A DNA stretch of 44,698 nt from JBLHKS01 sp047620505 (GTDB taxonomy: Bacteria > Verrucomicrobiota > Verrucomicrobiia > Verrucomicrobiales > DEV007). A model generated the notes under the pieces. The model saw nothing but the letters and a program-made list of their open reading frames with translations. It ran no database searches and had not been told where the DNA came from. The stretch lies in contig JBLHKS010000039.1 in NCBI GenBank assembly GCA_047620505.1, positions 1 through 44,698 on the forward strand. The letters run 5' to 3'. The translations under genes and the position numbers were made by a program. Shown in pieces: positions 15,004 through 22,313 of the stretch (position 1 is its first letter; the number at the start of each line of letters is the position of its first letter).

Positions 15004-16491
15004 ATGATCGCCGGCGTTTTGAGTTATCTGCACCAACGCGAGTTTCTGCGTGCGGAGATCGAGAGTGAGGCGTCCCGGGATCTGATTCTCGATATGTCGA
15101 GGCTTCAAGCGGTCATGGGCAGAATGATTCGGAGAAACGAGCTGAATCTGGTCCAGAATCAGATGTCGACGTTTGGCTCGGACCCGTACGGGGAACTGGC
15201 CGTGGTGATTGACGATTCACATATGGTGATCGCCGCCGCCCGCCGTGATCGAATCCAGCAGCTGCTGGCCGATGCGTTGCCCTCCGGTCTCCAGAATGTT
15301 CCGTTTTTCTCCTCTGACAGCTTTGCGGAAGTGGCCCGATCGATGACGGGGTTTCAAGAGGTCCTGAATGACGGGCACATCGTCGGGATCTCGCCGCTGG
15401 CGCTGGCGGCACAGGATGGCGAGCTGCGGCCCTCCAGAGTCGGGTTTCTGATTCTGGTGAGAAACCTTGGACCGCTCCAACAAAACGCGCTGATGGGGGC
15501 GCGGCGACAGGCTTGGGAGTTTGGGGCCAGCCTGGCGGTTTTCGCGATCCTGTTCGGCGTCTTGCTCCACTTCGCGATGACCAAACGGATTCTGCGAATT
15601 GCCGAGGCTGCGCGTGACCTCGGCGCTGGCGATTTCGAGGCTCGGTCCCATATTCGCGGCAAGGATGAGATCGGGCTTCTGGGTGAGGCTTTCGACAGGA
15701 TGGTGACTCAGCGCGCCGAACAAGTCCGGCTCATTCGCGAAAATGAGGAGCATCTGCGCCAGCTCAACGAGGAGTTGGAGGAACGGGTCCGAGAGCGGAC
15801 CGCGAAACTCGAACAGGCTCACGAAGAACTCGTTCAGGCTGAGAAGCTAAGCACGCTGGGCCAGCTTTCCGGAGGCGTTGCCCATGAACTGCGAACTCCG
15901 ATGGGCGTGATCGGCAACGCGGTCTACTTTCTACGCGCCACGCTGAAAGATCCGGCGCCGGACATTGCCGGGGCCATGGCTGAAATTGACCGCGCGCTGG
16001 CCAGTTCCGACCACATCATCAGCGAGTTGCTCGACTACGCCCGCAGTCCTCAAACGACGGAACTCAGGACTTTTCCGCTCGATCAGACGATCGAGGAGGC
16101 GCTTCAAGATGTCGAAATACCCGCTTCCATCGCGGTTGATCGCCAAGGCGATCACGATCTGAATGGAAAGGGCCAGGCAGGGCAAATCCACCGCATCCTG
16201 ATCAATCTGATCCGTAACGCGGTCCAAGCGATGCCCGATGGAGGGCGGCTTCTCCTGAGGACGCATAACGGCGCCGATGAAGTAGCCGTGGAGGTCGAGG
16301 ACTCTGGGCCGGGGATCGAGGAAGAGCAGCTCGCCAAAATATTTGAGCCGCTCTACAGCCAGAAGACGATGGGCATTGGCCTCGGTCTGGCGATTTCCCA
16401 GCGTTATGCGGAGATGAACGAAGGTCGTTTGGAAGTCGCCAATTCACCGTCGAGAGGGGCCGCGTTTCGGCTGACCTTGAAGCGAGGATGA
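15004..16491 (+). CDS. Membrane sensor histidine kinase with HAMP domain (5' end apparently frameshifted)
   Basis: 495 residues from ATG 15004. The first transmembrane helix is cut short at this start; the missing residues are encoded upstream in the same frame but without a start codon. A periplasmic sensory region (about 15-170) precedes TM2 (about 176-197), HAMP (198-255, ending DEIGLLGEAFDRMV), a coiled coil, HisKA with GGVAHELRTPMGV, and an HATPase domain with SGPGIEE and GIGLGLAISQRYAE. It is encoded immediately after the substrate-binding protein and converges on a stand-alone receiver gene (5-bp gap), so these three probably form one pathway. Whether enough protein is made from ATG 15004 to insert correctly is uncertain. 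Confidence 0.8.
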   Translation: MIAGVLSYLHQREFLRAEIESEASRDLILDMSRLQAVMGRMIRRNELNLVQNQMSTFGSDPYGELAVVIDDSHMVIAAARRDRIQQLLADALPSGLQNVPFFSSDSFAEVARSMTGFQEVLNDGHIVGISPLALAAQDGELRPSRVGFLILVRNLGPLQQNALMGARRQAWEFGASLAVFAILFGVLLHFAMTKRILRIAEAARDLGAGDFEARSHIRGKDEIGLLGEAFDRMVTQRAEQVRLIRENEEHLRQLNEELEERVRERTAKLEQAHEELVQAEKLSTLGQLSGGVAHELRTPMGVIGNAVYFLRATLKDPAPDIAGAMAEIDRALASSDHIISELLDYARSPQTTELRTFPLDQTIEEALQDVEIPASIAVDRQGDHDLNGKGQAGQIHRILINLIRNAVQAMPDGGRLLLRTHNGADEVAVEVEDSGPGIEEEQLAKIFEPLYSQKTMGIGLGLAISQRYAEMNEGRLEVANSPSRGAAFRLTLKRG

Positions 16492-16496
16492 TGGAT

Positions 16497-16937
16497 TCAG
16501 TTCGCGAAACCCGCCTTCTCAAGAGTTTCGAACAGCCTCTGATGATCAATGGGCTTGGGCAAGACCGCAGCCGCGCCTGCCACGCCTGCCTGATCGTACT
16601 CGGAAAACCCGGTCATGAAAATGACCAGCACATCCGGACAAATCAGTTTCATTTCGCGAAATGCGTCGATCCCATTCATGTCAGGCATCTTGATGTCCAT
16701 GAGCACGACACCAGGACGGTGTTGTCTGACTTGTTCGAGAGCATCGCGCCCACTCAGAGCCTGGCGAACCTTATAAGAGCGGGACTTCAGAATGCGGGCG
16801 AGCCCTTTGACCATGTCCGGGTCGTCATCGACCACCAGAACGTCGTCACTTTTGAATCCGTCGCATTTGGGAGGACCTGAGCAATTGCCTGAATCCATTT
16901 TTGTGCCGGGTGGGAAGGAACAACGAAATCGGCGCAT
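16497..16937 (-). CDS. Stand-alone response regulator receiver
   Basis: 146 residues from ATG 16937; ATG 16898 (13 residues shorter) is equally possible and neither has a Shine-Dalgarno sequence. One receiver domain only: VLVVDDDPDMV with the acidic pocket, phospho-acceptor Asp81 (LMDIKMPDMNG), Thr109-Gly110 and Lys128 (LPKPI). No output domain follows, so it would act by protein-protein contact or as a phosphate relay, in the style of CheY/Spo0F. It is encoded convergently to the HAMP kinase and downstream of the FixL-like kinase on its own strand; either may be its partner. Confidence 0.88.
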   Translation of the reverse strand: MRRFRCSFPPGTKMDSGNCSGPPKCDGFKSDDVLVVDDDPDMVKGLARILKSRSYKVRQALSGRDALEQVRQHRPGVVLMDIKMPDMNGIDAFREMKLICPDVLVIFMTGFSEYDQAGVAGAAAVLPKPIDHQRLFETLEKAGFAN

Positions 16938-16949
16938 CCAAGCACGTTT

Positions 16950-16990
16950 TAAAACTTTTGGCGATGGATTTAAAACTTTGGCGATGGATT
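16950..16990. repeat. Tandem direct repeat (2 x about 20 bp) upstream of the receiver gene
   Basis: Two adjacent copies of TAAAACTTT(T)GGCGATGGATT lie at 16950-16970 and 16971-16990, differing by one T. They sit 13-53 bp upstream of the longest receiver start, in an A+T-rich gap (16938-17047). The 20-bp period would place two binding sites on the same helix face about two turns apart, so an operator is possible; a simple slippage duplication is the alternative. Confidence 0.5.
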
Positions 16991-17047
16991 CTCAAAATTT
17001 AGAAATCTTGCCTATGAATTACTCAAGAATATCCCTATTTCGCCTTG

Positions 17048-18178
17048 TCAAGCCGAGGAGGATTTGAGCATCAATCGGAAGGCAGCGCCGCTTCCCTCTT
17101 CACTTTCAACGTTCAGCGAACCCTGATTGAGTTCAGCGTAGCGCTGAGAGATCGCAAGTCCGAGGCCGATCCCCTTCGTTTTCGTGGTGTAGAGAGGATC
17201 GAAGATTCTGACAAGGCTCTCCGCGGGAATTCCGCACCCGGTGTCGCGAACTTCGACCGTGAGTTCGTCGCCGGCGCGATCGACACGAAATCCGAGTTCG
17301 CCGCCTTTGGGCATCGCCTGCACCGCGTTTTGAACCAGATTCGTCAAGATGCGCGTGACCTGTTCCTGGCTGCCGCTGACCATCATCGAATCGTCGATCG
17401 CAGGCAGGTTGACACTGACGTTTTCCGGGACCGCCACGAGTTGCAGAGCCCGCTCGATGGATTCCCCGATTGGAAAAACGGCGGAGTCCTCAGCCGGCTC
17501 GCGCACGTAGTCGAGCAACTCGCTGATGATGTGGTCGGAACTGGCGATCGCTCGCTGCATCTCCGCAAGCGCTTCAACCGTCTCCGAATCGCTCTGATCC
17601 GCGGTCGCTTCCAAATAATAGACCGAGTTGCGAATCACGCTGAGCGGCGTCCGCAGTTCGTGAGCCACTCCGCCCGCGAGTTGTCCGAGAATCGCGAGCC
17701 GCTCGTTTTTGACCAACTCCGCCTGCGCCTGCCGCAGTTCATCGGTTCGCTCCTCCACCAGCTGCTCTAACTCCTCTTCGTGCCGCTTGCGCTCGGTGAT
17801 GTCGCGGATAATTCCGGTATGAAGCCCAAGCTCCGGCATCTCGCTGACCGCCAGATCCACCGGCAACGTCGAGCCGTCCTTGCGGCGGGCGACGACCTCG
17901 CGGCCGATGCCGATGATGCGCTTCTCCCCGGTTTCGTGGTAACGCTTGAGGTAGCCATCGTGTTCCTCGCGATACGGCGGCGGCATCAGAATCTTCACGT
18001 TCTCGCCGATCAACTCATCCTCGGAGTAGCCAAACATTTTCACCGTGGCGGCGTTGACCGATGCGATGAGCCCCTTGCGATCGATCGTGATGATCGCGTC
18101 GACGGCAGTGTCGAGAATCGCGCGAAGACGTTCTTCGCTTCCGGTCGGGGAATCTGAGGGCTTGGAGGATTTAGACAT
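17048..18178 (-). CDS. FixL-like soluble PAS histidine kinase
   Basis: 376 residues from ATG 18178. The frame stays open to 18313, but that extension is Cys/Arg-rich and unlike protein. PAS domain at 15-130 is near-identical in style to PAS3 of the 780-residue kinase (LMPPPYREEHDGYLKRYHETG, RIIGIGREV). A coiled coil (130-160) leads to HisKA with His173 (GGVAHELRTPLSV), then HATPase (DTGCGIPAES, GIGLGLAISQRYAELN). In FixL the proximal heme ligand is the His before IIG; here it is Arg87. It therefore looks like a FixL relative that lost heme ligation or senses something else. No membrane segment. It may phosphorylate the receiver encoded 110 bp downstream. Confidence 0.88.
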   Translation of the reverse strand: MSKSSKPSDSPTGSEERLRAILDTAVDAIITIDRKGLIASVNAATVKMFGYSEDELIGENVKILMPPPYREEHDGYLKRYHETGEKRIIGIGREVVARRKDGSTLPVDLAVSEMPELGLHTGIIRDITERKRHEEELEQLVEERTDELRQAQAELVKNERLAILGQLAGGVAHELRTPLSVIRNSVYYLEATADQSDSETVEALAEMQRAIASSDHIISELLDYVREPAEDSAVFPIGESIERALQLVAVPENVSVNLPAIDDSMMVSGSQEQVTRILTNLVQNAVQAMPKGGELGFRVDRAGDELTVEVRDTGCGIPAESLVRIFDPLYTTKTKGIGLGLAISQRYAELNQGSLNVESEEGSGAAFRLMLKSSSA

Positions 18179-18249
18179 GCTCGCGTGAGGTTCGCACTCT
18201 GGTTTCGAATCTCGATGCGGAAAGCAACAATCTCTTGGGTACGAAGATT

Positions 18250-18276
18250 GCGTACGCCGTCTACGCAGGCCTACGC
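18250..18276. promoter_or_regulatory. Cluster of TACGC repeats upstream of the PocR-AraC gene
   Basis: TACGC occurs at 18253, 18262 and 18272 (9-10 bp apart), with a related TACG at 18240; the first lies in the palindrome GCGTACGC (18250-18257). The cluster is 81-107 bp before the AraC-type start. Helical-turn spacing fits a regulator site, perhaps for the AraC protein itself. A related GCGTAC...GTACGC repeat lies upstream of the second AraC-type gene. Confidence 0.35.
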
Positions 18277-18356
18277 ACTCTCGATTAGGGAGCCCCTCAA
18301 TATCGCGAAACAAGACGCCTCGCTAGGATTCAACCGTCAACCAAACCACTTCATCA

Positions 18357-19277
18357 ATGAATCCAAGCCAAACCATCTCCCTTGAAGAACGTATCATCGA
18401 CCGGCTGAGCGAGTCCTCGCTCTACCAGACCTACCGCAGCGCCTTTCAGCTGGCGACCGGGCTCGAACTGCAAATCTACCCAGCAACCGAAGAAGACGCG
18501 GCGCCCCGCGGCGGCTACAGCGGAAACCGGTTCTGCCGAATGCTCAACAACAGCGGCGGCTGCGATGGCTGCGCGATGGCTCAAGGCTGTCTCTTCGAAA
18601 GCTCCGCCGACCGCGCCAAAACGATCCGCTGTTTCGCCGGCCTGATGGAAAGTGCCGTTCCGCTGAAAGCAGGCTCGACACTGGTTGGATATTTGCGCAT
18701 CGGTCAGGTTTTCGCCAAGACGCCGTCGGAAGCCGATTTCGAACCCGTCGCCCAGCAGCTGCTGGATCAAGGACACACCGAACGCGTCGTCGGAAAACTG
18801 AGAGCGGCGTTTCTGGAAAGCCCGGTTCTCGAAGCGGATCGCTACCACGCCTGCCTCACCATGATCGCGGCGTTTGCCCTTCAATTGGGCGATCAGTTGA
18901 ACCGGCTTCTCATCTCTGAGCAGAAGACCGATCACCCCGTCGTGATGAAGGCCAAGCAATACGTGAACGCCCATCTCGAGGACCGGATCTTGCTCGATGA
19001 AGTCGCCAAGCACGTCTTCGTCAGCCCCTTCTATTTCTGTAAACTCTTCAAGCAAAACACCGGGATGACGCTGACCGAATTCGTCAATCGTCGCCGGGTC
19101 GAGTGGGCCAAGCGCAAGCTTCTCAATCCGCAGGCACGCGTCACTGAAATCGCTTACGACGTGGGCTATCAGTCGCTCTCACAATTCAACCGCTGCTTCC
19201 TCAAATACGCCGGCCAGTCGCCGACACAGTATCGGGAAGGCTCGGAGGCGAAAGACTCGCGGCGGATCGCGGCCTGA
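18357..19277 (+). CDS. PocR-domain AraC-family transcriptional regulator
   Basis: 306 residues. The N-terminal PocR-type sensor (about 10-180) carries the family's cysteine cluster FCRMLN...GCDGC...GC and a second Cys in TIRCFAGLMESAVPL, then VGYLRIGQVF. Two AraC-type helix-turn-helix motifs fill about 195-297: ILLDEVAKHVFVSPFYFCKLFKQNTG and VTEIAYDVGYQSLSQFNRCFLKYAGQSPTQYR. PocR domains bind small hydrocarbon derivatives; the cysteines may bind a metal or cluster. It is followed 123 bp later by a shortened paralogue. No Shine-Dalgarno sequence precedes ATG 18357. Confidence 0.9.
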   Translation: MNPSQTISLEERIIDRLSESSLYQTYRSAFQLATGLELQIYPATEEDAAPRGGYSGNRFCRMLNNSGGCDGCAMAQGCLFESSADRAKTIRCFAGLMESAVPLKAGSTLVGYLRIGQVFAKTPSEADFEPVAQQLLDQGHTERVVGKLRAAFLESPVLEADRYHACLTMIAAFALQLGDQLNRLLISEQKTDHPVVMKAKQYVNAHLEDRILLDEVAKHVFVSPFYFCKLFKQNTGMTLTEFVNRRRVEWAKRKLLNPQARVTEIAYDVGYQSLSQFNRCFLKYAGQSPTQYREGSEAKDSRRIAA

Positions 19278-19287
19278 TCCGGGTTTC

Positions 19288-19328
19288 GCGTACCGGCCGT
19301 ACGCAAATCGCGTATCCGGTGATTTGCG
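19288..19328. promoter_or_regulatory. Two nested perfect inverted repeats between the two AraC-type genes
   Basis: GCGTAC (19288-19293) pairs with GTACGC (19299-19304), spacer 5. Overlapping it, CGCAAATC (19302-19309) pairs with GATTTGCG (19321-19328), spacer 11. The two stems share bases, so they could be alternative RNA structures, a terminator for the first gene, or operators for the second gene 73 bp downstream. The GCGTAC/GTACGC half-site also occurs before the first AraC-type gene. Confidence 0.4.
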
Positions 19329-19400
19329 AATCCAACGATTCCCAGGCGTGCTCCCGATTCTCTAGAATTCCATTCTCACAATCCATACCCAAACTAGAAA

Positions 19401-20219
19401 ATGACTTCTGCTGAGACCTCCCGACACTTCCCGTCGATCGCGACGACCTACCGCAAACTGCGTAATTCGACGGCCTGCCACACCTACCAGCGCGCGTTCC
19501 GCGAAACGACCGGTTCGGCAGTCACGCTGGAGCCCGCTGGGTGGACGCGGAACTCAATCCAGAGCGATCGTCCACTGCTGGCGGCACCAATTCGGTTTGG
19601 CGGCGAGATGGTCGGTCACTTTGTGTCGAGATCGCTCGGAGACGAAGCCGATCGTGTTCCCGCGCAGCGGCTGCTCACGGCTTATGCCGATCGGGTCGGT
19701 GGGCTGATCAACTACGTGTTGCTCGAACTTGAAGACAACGCTCCGGCAGCGGTTGCTCTAGCAGTATCGCTAGCTCAATTCAGGGGGAACCGAGATGTTT
19801 CGCTCAGCGAAGTCGCCGAGCGTGCCTGCATGCCGACGCAAAACTTCGCCGCGCTCTTTCAGCAAGCCACTGAGCTTAGCTTCGAGAATTATCTCATCCG
19901 CAGTCTCCTGGAGAAGCCGCGCCGCTCCCTTTTCATCGCGGAAGCTTCCAGCGTGCAAGCAGCTGCTGATTCGATAGGAGTTCCGAAGCACGAACTGAAG
20001 GCGCTCTTTGTAGACTACCTTGGAGAATCGCCAAAAGCCTATCGGCATCGCATGCAGAAAAATCATCGCGCGCTTCTCTACTGGCCGGAAGGCCCGCCCG
20101 CGCTCGATTCAAAGCGCTCGGCGTCGAAACCAGCGACCGGTTCGCGCCGGAGAACGAAGCAGGCAAAACTTCGGACTCCCGCCGCGCAGCCACGCACCGT
20201 TCGGCTTTCGAGCCTGTGA
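19401..20219 (+). CDS. Degenerate AraC-family regulator, paralogue of the upstream PocR-AraC protein
   Basis: 272 residues. The N-terminus (TYRKLRNSTACHTYQRAF) parallels the neighbour's YQTYRSAFQLATG, and PIRFGGEMVGHFV parallels its VGYLRIGQVF, but the cysteine cluster is absent and the sensor is some 60 residues shorter. The C-terminal half keeps an AraC pattern (VSLSEVAERACMPTQNFAALFQQAT; then a weak second helix-turn-helix around SVQAAADSIGVPKHELKALF and YLGESPKAYRHR). It ends in an Arg/Lys/Ser-rich tail of about 50 residues. Probably a tandem duplicate that lost ligand binding; it might compete at the neighbour's sites. DNA-binding capacity of the second motif is doubtful. Confidence 0.7.
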   Translation: MTSAETSRHFPSIATTYRKLRNSTACHTYQRAFRETTGSAVTLEPAGWTRNSIQSDRPLLAAPIRFGGEMVGHFVSRSLGDEADRVPAQRLLTAYADRVGGLINYVLLELEDNAPAAVALAVSLAQFRGNRDVSLSEVAERACMPTQNFAALFQQATELSFENYLIRSLLEKPRRSLFIAEASSVQAAADSIGVPKHELKALFVDYLGESPKAYRHRMQKNHRALLYWPEGPPALDSKRSASKPATGSRRRTKQAKLRTPAAQPRTVRLSSL

Positions 20220-20242
20220 GTCAGCTGGCCGAACTTAGCTTT

Positions 20243-20680
20243 CTACGCAGACTCGAAGCGCCGCAGTAACTCCAGCTTCGGTTCTTTGGTCAGATCCAGC
20301 GCCAAATTCTTCGCGATTCGGCCACGGACATCCGGAGTTAACAAACCCAGCAGCTGCTGGTTCACGGGCTTCGGTGCCGCGAGAAAAATCGCAGCATCGG
20401 GCTCGCTTTGGGCCTGCTGATCGACAGCCGCCGCAAGCTGCTCAAGCTGAACCCGGCGAGCCTCAGTCTCTTCGCCATGCCGCTCGCCCGCGGCCATTCC
20501 AGATCCTCCAGAAGGAAACTGACCAGCCTGATCGGTATCGCGGTTGGCGAATCGGCTGTGATCGTTTGCGAAATCATCTTCCCGGATCAAATCGATCGTG
20601 GGCGATGGTTCATCCGGAGCGTGGACGACGCGGAAGGCTTTGAGACGGCCGAGGTCGGTGGTAATAATGAGGGTGTTCAT
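20243..20680 (-). CDS. Host-attachment-protein family (Host_attach) protein
   Basis: 145 residues from ATG 20680, whose first bases overlap the stop of the YbaK-like gene (ATGA). It begins NTLIITTDLGRLKAFRV, has a variable His/Gly/Glu-rich middle (NRDTDQAGQF, ERHGEETEARR), a helix, the strand AAIFLAAPKPVNQQLLGLL and ends DLTKEPKLELLRRFES. This order fits the family named for attachment to host cells, which shares a fold with archaeal release-factor-like domains. The name reflects a single early phenotype; in stress islands its role is unknown. Last gene of the seven-gene operon. Confidence 0.75.
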   Translation of the reverse strand: MNTLIITTDLGRLKAFRVVHAPDEPSPTIDLIREDDFANDHSRFANRDTDQAGQFPSGGSGMAAGERHGEETEARRVQLEQLAAAVDQQAQSEPDAAIFLAAPKPVNQQLLGLLTPDVRGRIAKNLALDLTKEPKLELLRRFESA

Positions 20681-21213
20681 GTCAGGGTTGGTTTGTCTGT
20701 TAGTTTGATCGTTGCCGTTCCCGTGAGGCATTCGAAATCATCAAAGCTCATTCGGATCAGTTCGGATCGAGAACCTGCGTGGAAGGAAATTTCAGCGAAC
20801 GCGGCGAGTTTCGGCGATAGGAAGCTGAGGACATCGTAAAAATTGCCCAACGGCGGAATCGCGTCGGGTTCGCAATCTGGAAATCGCGCGCGGACCTCGG
20901 CTGCGGCAGCGATCTCGACGCTGGCTCCATCGGCGGCTTTGCAAACCGACTCCAAATCGACCGACTCCCCCGCGGGCAGTACGACCATCGCCAGTTCATC
21001 GTCGACCTTGACGATGACGGCCTTGGCAAACCCCGCATCGCCGAGCGCCAACCTTTCTGGCGGGGCCGAGTCGTGCCGGATAGAAAGGTAATCCACACCG
21101 TTCTCGTCCAGATACGACTTCAGTTGCGAAATCGACATGTCCGCAACGTCGGGATTCACTCGGCAATGCGCCTCGCCACGTTTGCCCACATTTGAGCGGT
21201 AGTTGTCGCTCAT
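20677..21213 (-). CDS. YbaK/EbsC-type aminoacyl-tRNA deacylase-like protein
   Basis: 178 residues from ATG 21213, chosen because it overlaps the permease stop by 4 bp, as at three other junctions of the operon. The conserved part starts at MSISQLKSYLDENGVDYLSIRH (ATG 21138 is the alternative). YbaK/ProX-like hallmarks are AKAVIVKVDDELAMVVLPAG (the strand with the conserved lysines), ASVEIAAAAEVRARFPDCEPDAIPPLGN and the closing EISFHAGSRSELIRMSFDDF. Such domains hydrolyse mischarged tRNA in trans; paralogues in stress operons are mostly uncharacterised. Confidence 0.82.
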   Translation of the reverse strand: MSDNYRSNVGKRGEAHCRVNPDVADMSISQLKSYLDENGVDYLSIRHDSAPPERLALGDAGFAKAVIVKVDDELAMVVLPAGESVDLESVCKAADGASVEIAAAAEVRARFPDCEPDAIPPLGNFYDVLSFLSPKLAAFAEISFHAGSRSELIRMSFDDFECLTGTATIKLTDKPTLT

Positions 21214-22313
21214 CGCCCGCCCCTTCTCAGTCTCAACAGGACGAAAACGACGCCGATCCCAGCCAGCGCGCCTGCTCGGAGCATTGATTCAAAGGACACA
21301 AATCCGACGAGCGCGAGGCAACAAGTGGCCGCTACAATAGGAAAGACAAGAGGGACGCTGAAGCCGCCCTCGGCGCGGTGTCCGCCACTGCGCAAGCGAA
21401 CCCCGACGAGCGCCAGATTGACAGCAAGGAAGACCAGAAGAATCAACGCGCTGGTCGCGCCCCCGAGAAAGCCCAAGGTTCCGGTTAACGCGAGAGCGGC
21501 CGCGGCGAATAAAATGATGACGATCGCGCGATTCGGTGTGCGCGTCTTTGGGTGGATCTTCCCGACCCATCCCGGCAGCAGCTGCTGGCCCGCCATCCCG
21601 TAAAGAAGTCGCGAAGTCGTTACCGAATTCAAGAGCCCAGTGTTGCCGACGGCAAACAACGCAATCGTGGTGAACAGAATCGGAGGGACGCTCGGAGCCG
21701 CGTGCCGTACGACCTCCAAAAGCGGCGCGTCACTGTTGGCGAGCACATCTGGAGTCACAACATGCGTCGCTACCCAAATCACCAGCAGGTAAATCACGCC
21801 GGTTATGCCGACGACGGTGAGAATCGCGATCGGCAGCGTTCGACGTGGATTTTTCACTTCTTCGGCCACATTCGCCATGTCCTCGAATCCGATGACGACT
21901 AGAAAACCAGCGGCAAGGACTCGCCGGATGACTTCCGAATGAATCTCCGAGCTCGCTAAAATGTACCCAGCGAACGCATGGGAAACGGTCGCCATCGACA
22001 ATACACCCGAGCAGAGAACGAGCCATCCGACGAAAAAAGCGATCCGCTTGGAGCCGAAACCTTCCTGGCAATACTTTGCTTCGCCGCCGCTCTTCGGAAA
22101 GCGTCCTGACAACTCGGCATAACTCAGTGAGGTCAAGCCCGCGATGCCGAGCGCCACCGCAAACGCAATCCAGCTCGCCCGCCCGGCGATCGCGGCGATT
22201 TCGCCAGTTAGCGCGTAGATTCCAGCGCCGAGGATGTCGCCAACGCCGTAGGCAACCAGCGCCCAGAAGCCAAGAACGCGGCGGAGATTGCGAGGCTCTT
22301 CTTGATCGTTCAT
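21210..22313 (-). CDS. APC-superfamily amino acid permease with an apparent internal deletion
   Basis: 367 residues from ATG 22313, which overlaps the P-ATPase stop by 4 bp; the open frame upstream of it is a shadow of that gene. The start (RRVLGFWALVAYGVGDILGAGIYALTGEIAAIAG) and GLTSLSYAELSGRFPKSGG are typical APC. After AFAGYILASSEIHSEVIRRV the sequence jumps directly to LVVIGFEDMANVAEEVKNPRR, which normally follows two further transmembrane segments and about 80-90 residues. About nine to ten spans remain instead of twelve. The joint is in frame. The protein may be inactive, or have lost part of its LeuT-fold core. Confidence 0.8.
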   Translation of the reverse strand: MNDQEEPRNLRRVLGFWALVAYGVGDILGAGIYALTGEIAAIAGRASWIAFAVALGIAGLTSLSYAELSGRFPKSGGEAKYCQEGFGSKRIAFFVGWLVLCSGVLSMATVSHAFAGYILASSEIHSEVIRRVLAAGFLVVIGFEDMANVAEEVKNPRRTLPIAILTVVGITGVIYLLVIWVATHVVTPDVLANSDAPLLEVVRHAAPSVPPILFTTIALFAVGNTGLLNSVTTSRLLYGMAGQQLLPGWVGKIHPKTRTPNRAIVIILFAAAALALTGTLGFLGGATSALILLVFLAVNLALVGVRLRSGGHRAEGGFSVPLVFPIVAATCCLALVGFVSFESMLRAGALAGIGVVFVLLRLRRGGR

